Assembly: GCA_019749835.1 (NCBI GenBank)
Contig: JAIEPJ010000172.1
Coordinates: 1 to 47,928 of the forward strand
Direction: 5' to 3'
Length of the DNA: 47,928 bases
From: Phreatobacter sp.
GTDB lineage: Bacteria; Pseudomonadota; Alphaproteobacteria; Rhizobiales; Phreatobacteraceae
Shown: positions 31,214 through 40,799 of the stretch, piece by piece
Numbering within the stretch: the first letter of the stretch is position 1
Layout of the letters: each line of letters begins with the position of its first letter
Translations under genes and position numbers: made by a program
The notes under the pieces: model-generated
The model's input: only the letters and a program-made list of their open reading frames with translations
What the model was told of the DNA's origin: nothing
Databases searched by the model: none

Positions 31214-33646
31214 TCAACTGTCGCGGCCGAGGACGCCGTCGAGGGCCGATTTCAGGTTTTCCAGCGACAGCGGCCGGTAGGTGAAGACGACGCGGCTGGC
31301 ACCGGCCGGCACCTCGACGCCGCGGAACAGGATGTCGGAGCGAAGCAGCGGCTTGCGCTCGCCGTTCACCTCGACCTCCCAGCCCGGATACCAGGGCTCG
31401 TGCAGGCTCAGGACAGTGGAGACGCGGGCATCCACGGCGATCTCGATGCGGTCGGGGCGCCAGGCGGTGATCTCCGCCTTGCCGGGCGAGCGCATCAGCG
31501 CCTGGACGGCAGGGGAGAGCGTCGCAGCGGCTCGGCTGTCCCGCCCTGCCGTTATCGGCGCCTGAGCGCTTGCGGCCGCGGCGGCGCGTGCCGGGCTCAG
31601 GTCGTCGTCGTCATCGATCATCACCTCAGACGTCCCGTTGGAGGGCGGAAACAGTCCGGCATCGACGAAAGCGTCGGCATCCGCGACCCGGACGATACTG
31701 GCCAGCGCGACGCGCGGCGCGGCGTCGGGCAGGCGATAGATCCAGGCGGTCGGACCGGCCATGATCGTCTCGACCGTCGACCATTGGGCAAGATGCGGCA
31801 TCCGTTCGATCGGCCGGTCGAGCACGATGTATTCGAGACCGAGGAGCCTGCCGAGATCGCAACTGTAGCCAGGGAACGATGTCGGGAAGCGGCGATGGAA
31901 CACGGTGTAGGGGCTCTCGCCCGGCGCGACCAGCCGATCATAGGCGCCGATCCGCAGCGGGTTGTAGCCGTTGGTGGCCTCCAGGCCATAGACCATCGCC
32001 GCGTTTTGCCAGGGCCCGCCCAGGCCGACGATCTCGACACGGGGACGCCCGCCCGCAACGCCGCTGCGCTTCATCTCGCGGGTGAGCGTGGCGATGATCT
32101 GTGCATCGCGTCCCGCAGGTTTCTCCAGGAAGGCATAGGTTGCGCGCGGCTCGGCGTTCATCGAGGAGGCAGCGTTGCGCAGCACGAGTTCGCCCGCAGT
32201 GAAGGCGACGGCGAGGCTGGCGGCCGCAAGGCGCAGACGCGGGGTCTTCGGCCAGGCCAGCAGGACGGCGAGGGCGACATAGATCGGCGCCACCTTGGCG
32301 ATGGCAAGCGCGGAATCCCAGCCCTTGCCCGAGAAGCTGGAGAAATGCACCGCCCAGGCGAGGACCGAGACCACGGCGAGAGCGAGTGGCACGGCGACTA
32401 GCCGGTTCACCCGCGGCAGCCCGTTTCGGACATAGTCGGCGACGAGGAAGCCCGAGAGATAGGCAAAGGCCACGACGACACCGAAGAGGCCGCCGACCGG
32501 CCGGCGGAACTGGGAGACGCCCGGGGCGTATTGGAACAGCAGGGGGAAGAGCGGCGTGTAGCGTCCGAGCGCGTAGCAGAACGCGACGAGGGCGACGGCG
32601 GCGAAGACCCGGCGTCCCGACGCCACCAGCCGGCCGCCGGCGAGGCCGTGCCAAAGCACCAGCAGCGCGGTGAGCGAGCCGGCGAAGAGATAGTTGAAGG
32701 CCCGGTCGGTGCTGTCGATCCCGGGTCGGGTTCCGTGGCTCGGTCCCCAGTCGCCCGTCGCGCTGGGCTGCAGCGCGCCGAACACGTCCGGCACGAGGAA
32801 ATTCGCGAAGTTGACCGGGTACCAGGAGGACATCAGCGCATAGCCGAGGTCGATGCCGGGGCGGTTCGAGAAGGCGGCGAACTGGGCAGTGAGCAGAAGC
32901 GGGACGGCCATCAGCGCGACGCCGAGGATTGCCATGATGACGAAGAGGTGCAGCCGGCCGAGCAGGAAGCGCCAGGGCTCCGGCTGCGTCACCACCTGCC
33001 GGATCGCCATGACGGCCAGCAGTACGGATAGCAGCATGGGCGTCTGCGTCCGCCCTAGCGCGATGACGACCGCAACGAGGGTGAAGCCGATCGCCGCGAG
33101 GATGGAGCGGCGGCCGAGGGCGATGTCGAGCAGCAGCAGCGCCAACGGGAACAGGCCGAAGGCGGTGATGATGCCGACATGGGCCATCCCTCCCGACACA
33201 ACGCCGCCGAGCATGAAGATGGCGGCCGCCAGGACGGACCCGGCCGCTGGCCAGCCGAGCCGGTGGCCATGGACGACGAGGGCGAGTCCGCCAACGAGCA
33301 GGTGCGCAAAGACGATGAAATCGAAAGCGAACATGTTCGGTTCGGCATCGAACCAGGCCCAGATCAGGAAGGGCGGCTGGAAGATCAGCGACTGGGGGTC
33401 GGCAATGCTCGGATGGCCGGCATAGTGATAGGCGTTCCAGAACGGCGTGGCGCCGGAATGGAGCGAGGAAGCGAGGAAACGGAAGAAGGCGTAGAACTGG
33501 TTCTTGGAATCCCAGGGTACGACGAGGTCGTAGAGCCACCATTGCAGCCAGGCGGCGATCCAGATCGCGGTGACGGCTGCGAGTGCGGCCCACAGACCGG
33601 CCCGGGGCGAGCCCGACAGCCGCGACATCCAGGACTTCGGGGGCAT
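31214..33646 (-). CDS. YfhO-family multi-pass membrane protein
   Basis: About 810 residues with a dozen or more hydrophobic helices in the first 500 residues and a C-terminal extracytoplasmic domain of about 300 residues. The WDSKNQFYAFFRFLASSL and PFWNAYHYAGHPSIADPQS motifs near the first helices, and the ending LHEPWYPGWEVEVNGERKPLL...FRGVEVPAGASRVVFTYRP, are typical of YfhO/GT-C-like proteins linked to envelope polysaccharide or lipid glycosylation. The start is uncertain: ATG 33646 and GTG 33703 (with GGGGGG before it) are both possible. An acidic run (MIDDDDDLSP) lies in the C-terminal domain. No other glycosylation genes flank it, so the acceptor is unknown. Confidence 0.82.
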   Translation of the reverse strand: MPPKSWMSRLSGSPRAGLWAALAAVTAIWIAAWLQWWLYDLVVPWDSKNQFYAFFRFLASSLHSGATPFWNAYHYAGHPSIADPQSLIFQPPFLIWAWFDAEPNMFAFDFIVFAHLLVGGLALVVHGHRLGWPAAGSVLAAAIFMLGGVVSGGMAHVGIITAFGLFPLALLLLDIALGRRSILAAIGFTLVAVVIALGRTQTPMLLSVLLAVMAIRQVVTQPEPWRFLLGRLHLFVIMAILGVALMAVPLLLTAQFAAFSNRPGIDLGYALMSSWYPVNFANFLVPDVFGALQPSATGDWGPSHGTRPGIDSTDRAFNYLFAGSLTALLVLWHGLAGGRLVASGRRVFAAVALVAFCYALGRYTPLFPLLFQYAPGVSQFRRPVGGLFGVVVAFAYLSGFLVADYVRNGLPRVNRLVAVPLALAVVSVLAWAVHFSSFSGKGWDSALAIAKVAPIYVALAVLLAWPKTPRLRLAAASLAVAFTAGELVLRNAASSMNAEPRATYAFLEKPAGRDAQIIATLTREMKRSGVAGGRPRVEIVGLGGPWQNAAMVYGLEATNGYNPLRIGAYDRLVAPGESPYTVFHRRFPTSFPGYSCDLGRLLGLEYIVLDRPIERMPHLAQWSTVETIMAGPTAWIYRLPDAAPRVALASIVRVADADAFVDAGLFPPSNGTSEVMIDDDDDLSPARAAAAASAQAPITAGRDSRAAATLSPAVQALMRSPGKAEITAWRPDRIEIAVDARVSTVLSLHEPWYPGWEVEVNGERKPLLRSDILFRGVEVPAGASRVVFTYRPLSLENLKSALDGVLGRDS

Positions 33647-33875
33647 GGCATGCGGTATGTGCGCGCCGCGACCGGCGGCACCAACCCAAACTTGCAACGA
33701 CACTTCAGCCCCCCGGGACCGGATGATGGTCCGCGGCAGTCACTGAAACGTGATCGATCGTGTTTTTCAAGTGATTTGTCCGCGGCTGTGGACCAGTGAC
33801 CACACCGCAGATTTACCGGACGTGAACGGCGCTGCGGGTTGCAGCGGCGGGCCCGGACGGCGATAAGCTTCCCCC

Positions 33876-35288
33876 ATGTCCACCGCAGAGCGCGCCCGAT
33901 CCACCCATGGCGGCCTCAGAGGCCTGATCTCCAACGGGGCGATCCGGCTGCGCGCCCTGGCAGAGACCGCCGGCAAGCGCTTCAACGACCTGATGCCGAA
34001 AGGGCTCTATGCCCGCTCCCTGATCATCGTCATCGCGCCGATCGTCATCCTTCAGTCAGTGGTCGCCTATGTGTTCATGGAACGCCATTGGCAATTGGTG
34101 ACCCACCGCCTGTCGGCCGCAGTCACCCAGGATATCGCGGCGCTCATCGACGTGCAGCGCACCTATCCGCAGGATCGCGACTACGCGACGCTCCGGCGCC
34201 TCGCGCGCGAGCGCCTCAGCCTGCTGCTGGAGATCCTGCCGCCGGAGCCGCTGCCGCTGCCGGGACCCAGGCCCTTCTTCGACGTGCTGGACGCCGCCCT
34301 GTCTCGCGAACTGGCGCTGCAGGTCGGCCGGCCCTTCTGGGTCGACACGGTCGGCAATTCGGCGCTGATCGAGATCCGCATCCAGCTCGAGGACGGCAAG
34401 ATCATGAAGGTCTTCGCCCGCCGCGGCATGGCCTATGCCTCCAACAGCCACATCTTCCTCGTCTGGATGGTCATCGCCTCGCTGGTGCTGATCAGCATCG
34501 CGATCCTCTTCCTGCGCAACCAGATCCGCCCCATCCAGGCCCTGGCTTCCGCTGCGGAGGATTTCGGCAAGGGGCGCGACGTCGCCGGCTTCCGGCCGCG
34601 CGGGGCGAGCGAGGTGCGCCAGGCCGCGCTCGCCTTCATCGAGATGCGGCGCCGGATCGAACGGCAGATCGACCAGCGCACCACGATGCTGGCGGGCGTC
34701 AGCCACGACCTGCGCACCATCCTCACCCGATTCAAGCTGGAACTGGCGCTGCTGCCGGAAGGCCCGGAGACGGAGGCGCTGCGCCGCGATGTCGACGAGA
34801 TGGGGCGGATGGTGGAGGGCTATCTGTCCTTCGCCCGCGGCGATGCCGGCGAGGCGCCGGCCATGACGGACATCGAGGCCTCGCTGCGGGATATCGGCAA
34901 TGACGCCGAGCGCACCGGTGCCAGGACCTCCGTATCCTTCCACGGCATGGCCACGGTGAAGGTCAGGCCCGATGCCTTCCGCCGCTGCATCTCCAACCTC
35001 GTGGTCAATGCGGCCCGTCACGGCGACACGATCGCCATCGCCGGCCATCGCGACCACCGCTGGCTGACCGTCACGGTCGATGACGATGGACCGGGGATCC
35101 CCGCCGACCGGCGCGAGGACGTGTTCAAGCCGTTCATGCGGCTCGACGATGCCCGTAACGTCGATGACGGCGGTTCGGGGCTCGGCCTCGCCATCGCCCG
35201 CGACATCGCTCGTTCTCATGGCGGGGAGATCACGCTCGGGGACAGCCCGCTCGGTGGCTTGCGGGCGACCGTGCGCGTGCCGGTCTGA
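33876..35288 (+). CDS. EnvZ-like sensor histidine kinase
   Basis: A 470-residue inner-membrane histidine kinase. Two helices (SLIIVIAPIVILQSVVAYVFM about 48-68, and IFLVWMVIASLVLISIAILFL about 192-212) frame a periplasmic sensor domain, followed by HAMP (about 213-265). The H box is AGVSHDLRTILTRFK, the N box NLVVNAARHG, G1 DDGPGIP and G2 GSGLGLAIARD. This OmpR-pair type kinase normally follows its regulator gene, but here the upstream neighbour is a divergent YfhO gene and the downstream one a convergent membrane protein, so it is an orphan in this window. The signal is unknown. Confidence 0.93.
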   Translation: MSTAERARSTHGGLRGLISNGAIRLRALAETAGKRFNDLMPKGLYARSLIIVIAPIVILQSVVAYVFMERHWQLVTHRLSAAVTQDIAALIDVQRTYPQDRDYATLRRLARERLSLLLEILPPEPLPLPGPRPFFDVLDAALSRELALQVGRPFWVDTVGNSALIEIRIQLEDGKIMKVFARRGMAYASNSHIFLVWMVIASLVLISIAILFLRNQIRPIQALASAAEDFGKGRDVAGFRPRGASEVRQAALAFIEMRRRIERQIDQRTTMLAGVSHDLRTILTRFKLELALLPEGPETEALRRDVDEMGRMVEGYLSFARGDAGEAPAMTDIEASLRDIGNDAERTGARTSVSFHGMATVKVRPDAFRRCISNLVVNAARHGDTIAIAGHRDHRWLTVTVDDDGPGIPADRREDVFKPFMRLDDARNVDDGGSGLGLAIARDIARSHGGEITLGDSPLGGLRATVRVPV

Positions 35289-35303
35289 CCCCCCGTTTGG
35301 CTG

Positions 35304-35849
35304 TCAGGCGGCGGCCGACAGGTCATCGCCCGTCCAGCGGCGCCGTGCCGCCAGAACCACGTCATGGGCGAAGAGCGACAGGTGGCCGGCAGTGATGGCC
35401 GCGGACAGCGCCATGCCGAAAAGCCAGTAGCCCGGCATGGACGAGAGCGCATTGGAGGGCGAGGGAATGCGCGAGGCCTGGTCGAGCAGCGGCTGCGCCA
35501 CAACCGACAGGACGACGAGGCCGGCGACGCCGGCCATCACCACGGCGGTGGAGCGGATATTGGCGAGGGGCGTGCTCGGCCCCATCAGCGGGCGAAGGGC
35601 GCCGACCAGCACGAGGGTCAGGACGACGGCCCAGGAGACCGCGTGCATTCCGGCATAGACCTGCGCCTCGAACAGGCGGTTGGCCGCCAGCAGCACGTCC
35701 ACCCGGGCGATTAGCGTGTCGGGTGACATCCAGAAGATGGCGAGGCGGTAGTTCGGCACGGGATCGATCAGGCCCCAGCCCGTTGTCAAGGCGGCGAAGC
35801 CGGCCGCTGCGAGATAGATCCCGCAGAACGTGATGACGAGGCGTCGCAT
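35304..35849 (-). CDS. Hypothetical membrane protein with four helices
   Basis: A 181-residue protein. ATG 35849 has GGGAGA five nt upstream, so the upstream codons are dropped. Hydrophobic helices lie at about 3-22, 65-87, 100-118 and 140-160, with an extracytoplasmic loop after the first (LIDPVPNYRLAIFWMSPDTLIARVD). The C-terminus is basic (LAARRRWTGDD). I do not recognise the family. It is convergent with the histidine kinase (15 nt between stops) and divergent from an NTF2-like gene, and a perfect CtrA box lies 64 nt before its start. Confidence 0.75.
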   Translation of the reverse strand: MRRLVITFCGIYLAAAGFAALTTGWGLIDPVPNYRLAIFWMSPDTLIARVDVLLAANRLFEAQVYAGMHAVSWAVVLTLVLVGALRPLMGPSTPLANIRSTAVVMAGVAGLVVLSVVAQPLLDQASRIPSPSNALSSMPGYWLFGMALSAAITAGHLSLFAHDVVLAARRRWTGDDLSAAA

Positions 35850-35912
35850 GCCATTCTCCCGCAGTCCCCGCCGGGACCCTAGGAGCCGCACCCGGTGCCG
35901 GCAACGATAAGG

Positions 35913-35927
35913 TTAAGAATTGGTTAA
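35913..35927. promoter_or_regulatory. CtrA box in the divergent region
   Basis: TTAAGAATTGGTTAA at 35913-35927, followed by C, is a perfect TTAA-N7-TTAAC CtrA site. It is 64 nt upstream of the membrane protein start (35849) and 87 nt upstream of the NTF2-like start (36014), so it could act on either gene. Confidence 0.65.
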
Positions 35928-36013
35928 CGGCGATGCCCGTATCGGGCTTTCGGGGGAATTGCCGCAGCGGCTGACGGGCCTAGCCTGGGGTCGACAGAAC
36001 GGGAGAGTGCTCC

Positions 36014-36430
36014 ATGTCCGCCACCGATGCGATGCCCGCCGCGATCCGCCACTGGCATGCCGTCGCCGAGGCGCGCGATGTCGCCGGCCTGGAGGCCCTG
36101 CCGGCTGCGAATGCCGTTTTCGAGAGTCCGGTGGTGCATACGCCACAGGTGGGCCGGGCCATCGTCACGCGCTATCTCGCCGCGGCCTTCCAGGTGCTCA
36201 ACAACGAGGGATTCCACTATCCCAACCAATGGTTCGGCGTGCGCTCGGCGGTGCTGGAATTCGCCACCGACATCGATGGCATTGCCGTCAACGGCATCGA
36301 CATGATCACCTGGGACGAGGTCGACCGGATCACCCATTTCAAGGTGATGATCCGGCCCCTGAAGGCGATCAACCTCGTCCACGAGAAGATGCGCGCAACG
36401 CTGATGGCGATGGGCCCGCGACCCGCCTGA
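36014..36430 (+). CDS. NTF2-like (SnoaL) family protein
   Basis: A 138-residue cytosolic protein with the cone-shaped NTF2-like fold: an N-terminal helix pair (IRHWHAVAEARDVAGLEALP), the strand FESPVVHTPQVGRAIVTRYLAAAFQVL, and the sheet AVLEFATDIDGIAVNGIDMITWDEVDRITHFKVMIRPLKAIN. GGGAGAG lies six nt before ATG 36014. The family includes isomerases, hydrolases and binding proteins; no catalytic dyad can be assigned by eye. It is convergent with the first small Cys-rich protein gene. A CtrA box lies in its upstream region. Confidence 0.85.
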   Translation: MSATDAMPAAIRHWHAVAEARDVAGLEALPAANAVFESPVVHTPQVGRAIVTRYLAAAFQVLNNEGFHYPNQWFGVRSAVLEFATDIDGIAVNGIDMITWDEVDRITHFKVMIRPLKAINLVHEKMRATLMAMGPRPA

Positions 36431-36439
36431 GCCGGCGCG

Positions 36440-36712
36440 TCAGCGGTTGCAGACGGTGGGGGCAGAGACCGGCTGGCCGGCCGGGCGGAACTTGAAGACC
36501 TGGGAGCCGCCGAGCAGCTGGCCGTTCGGGACCCAGTCGCCGGCGATGGTCATGGCCGGCGGGCTGGCGGTGCAGAGGCAGGCGCCGCAATAGGTGATGG
36601 CGCGGGTTCCCATGGACTGTGTCGGCGATTGTCCGGGGCCGGAGGCCTGGGCGGAGGCGGCGAAGCCCGCGGCGAGGACGAGAGCGGCCGTGGCGGTGCG
36701 GATGAGGGACAT
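36440..36712 (-). CDS. Small secreted Cys-rich protein, copy A
   Basis: A 90-residue exported protein. ATG 36712 has GGAGA seven nt upstream. The signal peptide is MSLIRTATAALVLAAGFAASAQAS. The mature protein has the motif YCGACLC (C42, C45, C47), a PxM then GDWVPNG segment (GDW 58-60) and a last Cys at 88. The neighbouring gene encodes a paralogue with the same Cys pattern, so four cysteines are conserved: disulphides or a metal site are likely. I know no family that matches. A promoter-like element shared by both genes lies about 60 nt upstream. Confidence 0.75.
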   Translation of the reverse strand: MSLIRTATAALVLAAGFAASAQASGPGQSPTQSMGTRAITYCGACLCTASPPAMTIAGDWVPNGQLLGGSQVFKFRPAGQPVSAPTVCNR

Positions 36713-36773
36713 GGTCTGTCTCCGGGATGGCGGCGCTTGAGCGGGGCGGCCGCTTGACGATGAACTTGACCAT

Positions 36774-36801
36774 GGGTCGCGGGGAAACCGCGAAAGGTTC
36801 A
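36774..36801 (-). promoter_or_regulatory. Shared ECF-type promoter element, copy A
   Basis: On the minus strand TGAACC (36801-36796), 16 nt, CGACCC (36779-36774), then ATGGTCAAGT. The same arrangement occurs at 37274-37247. The outer blocks are identical while the middle of the spacer differs, as for -35 and -10 elements. It is placed 62 nt before the start of the copy A gene. GACC-N3-GGTC at its downstream end is also palindromic and could be an operator. Confidence 0.55.
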
Positions 36802-36825
36802 CAGGCTGGCGACAGAATGTTCGCC

Positions 36826-37089
36826 TCAGCCGCGGGGGGCCGACCGGCAGGCGGAGGCAGTCTGGGCGGGGTCGCGGGGATGGTAGCGCAGGGTGATGCG
36901 ATCGCCCATGCGGCCGGAGGGGCGCCAGTCACCGGGAACGGCCATGTCCGGCCGTTCCTCGTCACAGAGGCAGCCGGTGCAATAGAGGACGGCGGTCGTC
37001 TGGTGACGCGGCGCGTCGCCGGCAAGGCCCATGGCCCCAACGAGCGCGAAGCCTGCCGCAGCAAGCGTGGAGAGAGGCGAGACGGGCAT
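36826..37089 (-). CDS. Small secreted Cys-rich protein, copy B
   Basis: An 87-residue exported protein, paralogue of copy A. ATG 37089 is preferred (AAGG about 9 nt before); ATG 37110 is in frame. The signal peptide is MPVSPLSTLAAAGFALVGAMGLAG. The mature part has YCTGCLC (C37, C40, C42), then PDMAVPGDWRPSG (GDW 53-55) and C81 near the end, aligning with copy A through most of its length. The predicted cleavage and short mature length (about 60 residues) suggest a periplasmic or secreted factor. Function unknown. Two promoter candidates lie upstream. Confidence 0.75.
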   Translation of the reverse strand: MPVSPLSTLAAAGFALVGAMGLAGDAPRHQTTAVLYCTGCLCDEERPDMAVPGDWRPSGRMGDRITLRYHPRDPAQTASACRSAPRG

Positions 37090-37123
37090 CGGAACGACCT
37101 TCCGGTGCAATGACCACCGTCAG

Positions 37124-37149
37124 AACAGCGCGGCAAGGGTAAAGGTTCC
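37124..37149 (-). promoter_or_regulatory. Possible EcfG-type promoter for copy B
   Basis: On the minus strand GGAAC (37149-37145), 17 nt, TGTT (37127-37124). This is one base from the EcfG consensus GGAAC-N16/17-CGTT. Transcription would begin near 37118, about 29 nt before ATG 37089, which also argues against a start at 37110. Confidence 0.35.
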
Positions 37150-37246
37150 CTTAAGATCCGCTTTCGCAGTTGGACATCCCGGCGAGAGGCGCCGTGTCGC
37201 CTGGGATCGTCGCGAAGAGAGGCCCTGAAGCCACCCACTTGACCAT

Positions 37247-37274
37247 GGGTCGCGGCGTTGTGGCGGAAGGTTCA
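37247..37274 (-). promoter_or_regulatory. Shared ECF-type promoter element, copy B
   Basis: TGAACC (37274-37269), 16 nt, CGACCC (37252-37247) on the minus strand, followed by ATGGTCAAGT as in the other copy. It directly follows the aspartate aminotransferase terminator, so it would start a new transcript toward the copy B gene, with a leader of about 150 nt. Confidence 0.55.
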
Positions 37275-37276
37275 AC

Positions 37277-37304
37277 AAAAAACCCGCCCCGGTGCGGGGG
37301 CGGG
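37277..37304 (-). terminator. Rho-independent terminator of the aminotransferase gene
   Basis: On the minus strand CCCGCCCC (37304-37297) pairs with GGGGCGGG (37290-37283) around a 6-nt loop, followed by six T (37282-37277). It lies 32 nt after the aminotransferase stop. Confidence 0.9.
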
Positions 37305-37335
37305 CTTCTCGGCCGTCACGGAGGCGGCGGGAGGC

Positions 37336-38577
<1,242 letters not shown>

Positions 38578-38696
38578 TTATGACCACGGCAATCAATCCC
38601 GCAGCGCCTCGGCATTCCGGCGGGACGTTTAGTCGCGCCGGCAAGGGCGAACAAGCGAAAAACATTCATAGAAGCCATCATCCTGGAGGGACCCCC

Positions 38697-39698
38697 ATGA
38701 CCAACGGCACCTGGACGACGCGCCGCAGCGCCATCCTCGGTCTCGGCGCGCTCGCCGCCACCCCCGCCCTGATCCGCAGCGCCTCGGCCCAGGCCTGGGC
38801 ACCTGCGCGTCCGGTCAAGCTGGTCGTCGCCTATCCGGCCGGCGGCCCGACCGACGGCATCGCCCGCATCGTGGCGCAGGACCTGTCGACGACGCTCGGC
38901 CAGCAGGTGGTGGTCGAAAATGTCGGCGGCGCCTCCGGTTCGATCGGCACCCGCCAGGTCGCCAAGGCCGATCCGGACGGCCATACGATCACCTTCGGCA
39001 ACAACCAGACGCACGGCAACAACATGTTCCTGCTGAAGGAGCCGGGCTATGACGCTGTGAAGGATTTCGCCCCGCTGGCCGGCGCCGGTGCCTTCGAGCA
39101 TATCTTCGTCGTCAAGAACGATCTGCCGGTGAAGACCATCCCCGAGCTCATCGCGCTCGCCAAGTCGAAGCCCGGCGAGCTCAATTATGGCTCGACCGGC
39201 GTCGGGTCCGGTTCGCACCTGTCGACAGAGCTTTTCATGGTGCGCACCGGCATCAAGATGACGCATGTGCCCTATCGCGGCGCCGCGCCACTGGTGCAGG
39301 ACATCGTCGGCAACCGTATCGATGTCGCCAATTCCACGATGGCCAGCGTCTTCACCCAGATCCAGGCCGGGACGCTGCGCGGCATCGCCATCGGCTCGCC
39401 GCAGCGCAACGCCCAGTTGCCGAACGTGCCGACGCTGCGCGAACAGGGCGTCGCCAATGCGGATGCCGAGAGCTGGACCGGCTTCTTCGCGCCGGCGGCG
39501 ACCCCGCAGCCGGCCCTCGACCGCCTGTCGCGGGAGATCCTCGCCGCGCTCGGCAAGCCGGCCGTGGTGGAGGCCATCACCAAGCTCGGCTTCACCATCA
39601 CGGCGCGCGACCCGGCGGCGTTCCGTCCGTATCACGCCCAGGAGATGCAGACCTGGGCAGAGATCATCCGCGCCGCCAACATCCAGCCGGCGGGCTAG
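38697..39698 (+). CDS. Bug-family tripartite tricarboxylate transporter substrate-binding protein
   Basis: A 333-residue periplasmic binding protein. It has a Tat-like leader (MTNGTWTTRRSAILGLGALAATPALIRSASAQ) and the Bug-family core: PVKLVVAYPAGGPTDGIARI, the ligand loop VENVGGASGSIGTRQVAKA, and NYGSTGVGSGSHLSTELF...MTHVPYRGAAPLVQDIVGNRID. GGAGGG lies six nt before ATG 38697. No TctA/TctB membrane genes are next to it, which is usual for this expanded orphan family. Ligands are generally small carboxylates; this one is unknown. It is divergent from the aminotransferase gene. Confidence 0.93.
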   Translation: MTNGTWTTRRSAILGLGALAATPALIRSASAQAWAPARPVKLVVAYPAGGPTDGIARIVAQDLSTTLGQQVVVENVGGASGSIGTRQVAKADPDGHTITFGNNQTHGNNMFLLKEPGYDAVKDFAPLAGAGAFEHIFVVKNDLPVKTIPELIALAKSKPGELNYGSTGVGSGSHLSTELFMVRTGIKMTHVPYRGAAPLVQDIVGNRIDVANSTMASVFTQIQAGTLRGIAIGSPQRNAQLPNVPTLREQGVANADAESWTGFFAPAATPQPALDRLSREILAALGKPAVVEAITKLGFTITARDPAAFRPYHAQEMQTWAEIIRAANIQPAG

Positions 39699-39794
39699 TC
39701 AGCCCGTTTCCGAAATCTTCAGACGGCCATGGCTTCATGCGGACGCGCCCGATCGCGACCGCATGAAGACCCCCGCGCTGTCCAAGAGGTTTCG

Positions 39795-40787
39795 GTGAGC
39801 CCCACCCCTGCCGCTGCAATTGCCGATGCTGTCGACGCCGTCCGCACCGACTGGCGCGCCGTTCCCCGTGCGATGGGGAGGCCGGCCCTGGCCATCTGGG
39901 CGACGGTTGCCACCCTCGCGCTGCTGGTCGCCGTCACCTTTCCGCTGGCCGGCCTGACGCTGTCGCCGCGTGACATCGCCCTCAATGCCGCCCTGTCCAC
40001 GGTGCTGCTGGCCGGGGCGGCCTTCTACACCTGGGTCCGGCCCGACGAGAGGATCGCACGGCTGCTGCACGCCGCCCCGCAATTCGTGCTGATGACCTTT
40101 CTCGGCGGGGCCCTGTCCTATTCGGCCATGGCGACGACCCTGCCGCTCTGGGATGCGACCTTCGACGCGATGGACAAGGCGCTCGGCTTCGACTGGCCGG
40201 CTCTTCTCGCCTGGACCGGTCGCCATCCCGACCTCGCGCTGATCCTCAAGCTTGCCTATGCCTCGATGCTGCCGCAGATGGCCGTCGTGATCGTCGCGCT
40301 GGTCACCATGCGGGCCTTCGGCGAACTCGACCGGTTCATTCTCGCTTTCGGCCTCGCGGCGCTGATGACCATGGCCATCTGCGCCGTGACGCCGTCGCTC
40401 TGCGCCGGCTATTTCTACCGGGATGCGGTCGCGGCCCAGCCGCATCTCGGGCTGACCTGGAACTCGGTGGCCCATGTGCTGGCGCTCCGGTCGGGCGAGA
40501 TGACTTTCGTCTCCATGGCGACGGCGGAGGGTATCGTCACCATGCCGAGCTTCCACACGGTGAGCGCGATCCTGTTCCTCATCGCCTTCTGGCACGTGAA
40601 CTGGCTGCGCTGGCCGGGCCTCGTTCTGAACGTCGCCATGCTTGCCGCGACGCCGATCGTCGGCGGCCATTATCTCGTCGATCTCATCGTCGGCCTCGCG
40701 GTCGCCCTGGCGGCGCGCTGGCTGGCGGTGCGCGTGATCCCCACCGCAGCCGAAGAGGCCATGCGCCACGTTCGGCCCACCGGCTGA
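39795..40787 (+). CDS. PAP2-superfamily membrane protein (Aur1/Ipt1-like)
   Basis: A 330-residue protein with about six helices (for example ALAIWATVATLALLVAVTFPLAG and FVLMTFLGGALSYSAMATTL). The C-terminal part carries PSFHTVSAILFLIAFWH and GGHYLVDLIVGLAVALAARW, the two His-bearing phosphatase motifs of PAP2 enzymes in the form seen in inositol-phosphorylceramide-synthase-like (Aur1) proteins. GTG 39795 is chosen because AGAGGT precedes it; ATG 39729 has no ribosome-binding site. It probably dephosphorylates or transfers a lipid phosphate at the outer face of the inner membrane. It follows the binding-protein gene by 96 nt and precedes the GST gene by 32 nt. Confidence 0.85.
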   Translation: MSPTPAAAIADAVDAVRTDWRAVPRAMGRPALAIWATVATLALLVAVTFPLAGLTLSPRDIALNAALSTVLLAGAAFYTWVRPDERIARLLHAAPQFVLMTFLGGALSYSAMATTLPLWDATFDAMDKALGFDWPALLAWTGRHPDLALILKLAYASMLPQMAVVIVALVTMRAFGELDRFILAFGLAALMTMAICAVTPSLCAGYFYRDAVAAQPHLGLTWNSVAHVLALRSGEMTFVSMATAEGIVTMPSFHTVSAILFLIAFWHVNWLRWPGLVLNVAMLAATPIVGGHYLVDLIVGLAVALAARWLAVRVIPTAAEEAMRHVRPTG

Positions 40788-40799
40788 CTTCGTCGCAAT

